This document shows, piece by piece, positions 32,794 to 33,531 of a DNA stretch of 33,531 nt. The translations under genes and the position numbers were made by a program. The stretch is from positions 1 to 33,531 of the forward strand of contig JAFXNX010000217.1 of the NCBI GenBank assembly GCA_017529175.1, written 5' to 3'. Below the pieces are notes generated by a model. It was given only the letters and a program-made list of their open reading frames with translations, did not search any database and was not told the DNA's origin. The DNA comes from Clostridia bacterium. Lineage in GTDB: Bacteria; Bacillota_A; Clostridia; Oscillospirales; CAG-272. Position 1 is the first letter of the stretch. Each line of letters starts with the position of its first letter.

Positions 32794-33225
32794 ATGAAAA
32801 AGAAAACATTGATAATAATATGCGCCGTTGCAGTTCCCGTGATAATTCTGTCTGCTGTGATAATTTCAAAGGTCGCATGGATAAACAATGCCGAGAAATA
32901 CGCGCCGTACAACCATCCGGGATCGACGTGGGTATGTGAAGAGCCGAGAATAGATTATTATGTGCCGATAGACGTAAGCAAGGCGACTGCGACGACCGAA
33001 GTTGACGGCGAGACGGTCAGTTTTTTTCTGGGTACGAGGAACAGATACGTTGAAGGGGTAAAATATACAGAAAACAATGTCGTCAACGAATCCGATATCC
33101 TGTTCACCGGCAGTATTTCATATTCAAAGGATAAGTTCGTCATAGAGATTTATAAGGAGAACGATACCCTTTTTGATAAAAAATACGATGAACTCGTATT
33201 TGTACGGACGGACCTAAATTATTGA
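32794..33225 (+). CDS. Small membrane-anchored exported protein of unknown function
   Basis: A 143-residue protein with one N-terminal membrane helix (about 4-27, KKTLIIICAVAVPVIILSAV) and an outer part of about 115 residues. There is a cysteine in the helix but no lipobox, so it is probably anchored by the helix. The outer part begins with GSTWVCEEPRIDYYV, then alternates short strands rich in Tyr, Val and Thr, suggesting a small beta domain. ATG at 32794 has a modest GAG ribosome site. Base use is more AT-rich than in its neighbours. It has its own promoter and terminator and is flanked by inverted repeat copies. No function can be proposed. Confidence 0.75.
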   Translation: MKKKTLIIICAVAVPVIILSAVIISKVAWINNAEKYAPYNHPGSTWVCEEPRIDYYVPIDVSKATATTEVDGETVSFFLGTRNRYVEGVKYTENNVVNESDILFTGSISYSKDKFVIEIYKENDTLFDKKYDELVFVRTDLNY

Positions 33226-33272
33226 ACGCATAAACCTGTTCCCTTTGCCTTTATGACTGCTAAAATAAACAC

Positions 33273-33304
33273 AACTCCCGAAAACGCTCGCGTTTTCGGG
33301 AGTT
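33273..33304. terminator. Strong bidirectional intrinsic terminator
   Basis: AACTCCCGAAAACG and CGTTTTCGGGAGTT form a perfect 14-bp stem around CTCG. On the minus strand it is followed by GTGTTTATTTTAG, on the plus strand by CTTATATA. It sits between the small exported protein (+) and cysK (-) and can end both transcripts. Confidence 0.85.
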
Positions 33305-33311
33305 CTTATAT

Positions 33312-33361
33312 AGGGTTTCCAAAGGGACTTGTCCCTTTGGCGAGTTTGGGCGGAGCCCAAA
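33312..33361 (-). repeat. Double-hairpin 3' repeat, copy B (after cysK)
   Basis: On the minus strand TTTGGGC-TCC-GCCCAAA (33345-33361) is followed by CTCG, then CCAAAGGGAC-AA-GTCCCTTTGG (33319-33340) and AAACCC. It aligns over its whole length with copy A at 32609-32660 in inverse orientation. Like copy A it lies downstream of a gene when read in that gene's direction. Confidence 0.75.
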
Positions 33362-33381
33362 AATCGTCCCTTTTGCGGTGC

Positions 33382-33398
33382 GCGAGGCAGAGCCTCGC
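33382..33398 (-). repeat. Short hairpin directly after cysK
   Basis: GCGAGGC and GCCTCGC (plus-strand reading, three-base loop) form a perfect 7-bp stem 11 bases after the cysK stop. No U-run follows. It is the first of three consecutive hairpins on the minus strand after cysK. Confidence 0.55.
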
Positions 33399-33408
33399 AT
33401 ATTATTTA

Positions 33409-33531
33409 TCATTCAGTGAACAGAGGCGTGGAGTAGTATCTGTCTCCGCTGTCGGGGAGGAGCGCGACGATAGTCTTTCCGCGGTTTTCGGGGCGCTTTG
33501 CAAGCTCGATCGCCGCGAACAGCGCCGCTCC
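33409..33531 (-). CDS. cysK: Cysteine synthase, C-terminal end (partial)
   Basis: The last 40 codons of a minus-strand gene that enters from the right edge. The sequence [19 protein letters not shown] and then [10 protein letters not shown] is the typical C-terminus of O-acetylserine sulfhydrylase, a PLP enzyme making cysteine from O-acetylserine and sulphide. The stop is TGA at 33409-33411. The active-site lysine lies outside the window. Confidence 0.9.
   Translation of the reverse strand, partial: GAALFAAIELAKRPENRGKTIVALLPDSGDRYYSTPLFTE

Noticed and set aside
32609..33361. The flanked gene as a transposon or MITE
   Set aside because: No transposase or target duplication is visible, and the repeats sit at gene ends in transcription orientation; kept only as an alternative.
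1..33531. CRISPR arrays, tRNA or rRNA genes, phage genes, restriction or toxin-antitoxin systems
   Set aside because: Searched by eye on both strands; no regularly spaced repeats, tRNA-like folds or matching protein families were seen.

Overview
The window looks like a piece of a chromosome from a rod-shaped, Gram-positive member of the Clostridia (Bacillota), probably an uncultured gut or rumen lineage. This is inferred from RNase J, a DUF1385 membrane protein, the maf-mreBCD-mrdA cell-shape operon, a cyclic-di-GMP-I riboswitch, a BspA-like repeat protein with a dockerin, strong AGGAGG-type ribosome sites and SigA-type promoters. No rRNA, tRNA, phage, IS element or CRISPR array was found. 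Everything left of about 27.05 kb is on the minus strand. To the right most genes are on the plus strand, and two minus-strand genes (28059-28283 and a cysK 3' end) face them.

Left part (1-9 kb): a cyclic-di-GMP signalling group. It holds the N-terminus of a membrane Cache-like sensor behind a SigA promoter, a c-di-GMP-I riboswitch and a terminator, then two membrane HD-GYP phosphodiesterases and one membrane GGDEF cyclase. One HD-GYP gene appears to have lost one A in a poly-A tract right after its start codon. Mixed with and following these is an unusual run of five GNAT acetyltransferase genes (six GNAT domains, one gene a tandem fusion), plus a CDP-alcohol phosphatidyltransferase, a TfoX-N protein and a small zinc-ribbon protein.

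Middle part (9-27 kb): core housekeeping genes. Read in transcription order from high to low coordinates these are zapA, a U32 peptidase-family protein, dut, maf, mreB, mreC, mreD, mrdA (PBP2), nth, a DUF1385 protein, prmC, a zinc-ribbon membrane protein, ddl, a tail-anchored small protein, RNase J, a Dabb protein, a membrane acyltransferase and an RlmD-type 23S rRNA methyltransferase. Spacings are short and several genes overlap. The theme is envelope synthesis, elongation and division, with translation and RNA maintenance. The dut-maf gap carries a mosaic of small hairpins joined by an AATTYAGYT-like linker, and heptamer repeats that include the maf ribosome site.

Right part (27-33.5 kb): an AT-rich divergent promoter region, a frameshifted secreted BspA-like/dockerin gene, a small unknown gene, then a plus-strand group of a PLP-dependent methionine gamma-lyase/aluminium-resistance family enzyme, gpsA, a VanZ-like protein and thiI. 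A small membrane-anchored protein of unknown function follows. It is flanked by two oppositely oriented copies of a double-hairpin repeat, each lying just after a gene end. The window closes inside cysK.

I did not find a convincing wholly new multi-gene system. The best leads are the riboswitch-controlled c-di-GMP locus, the GNAT run, the two single-base frameshifts at homopolymers, the extended MreD, and the hairpin repeat families.
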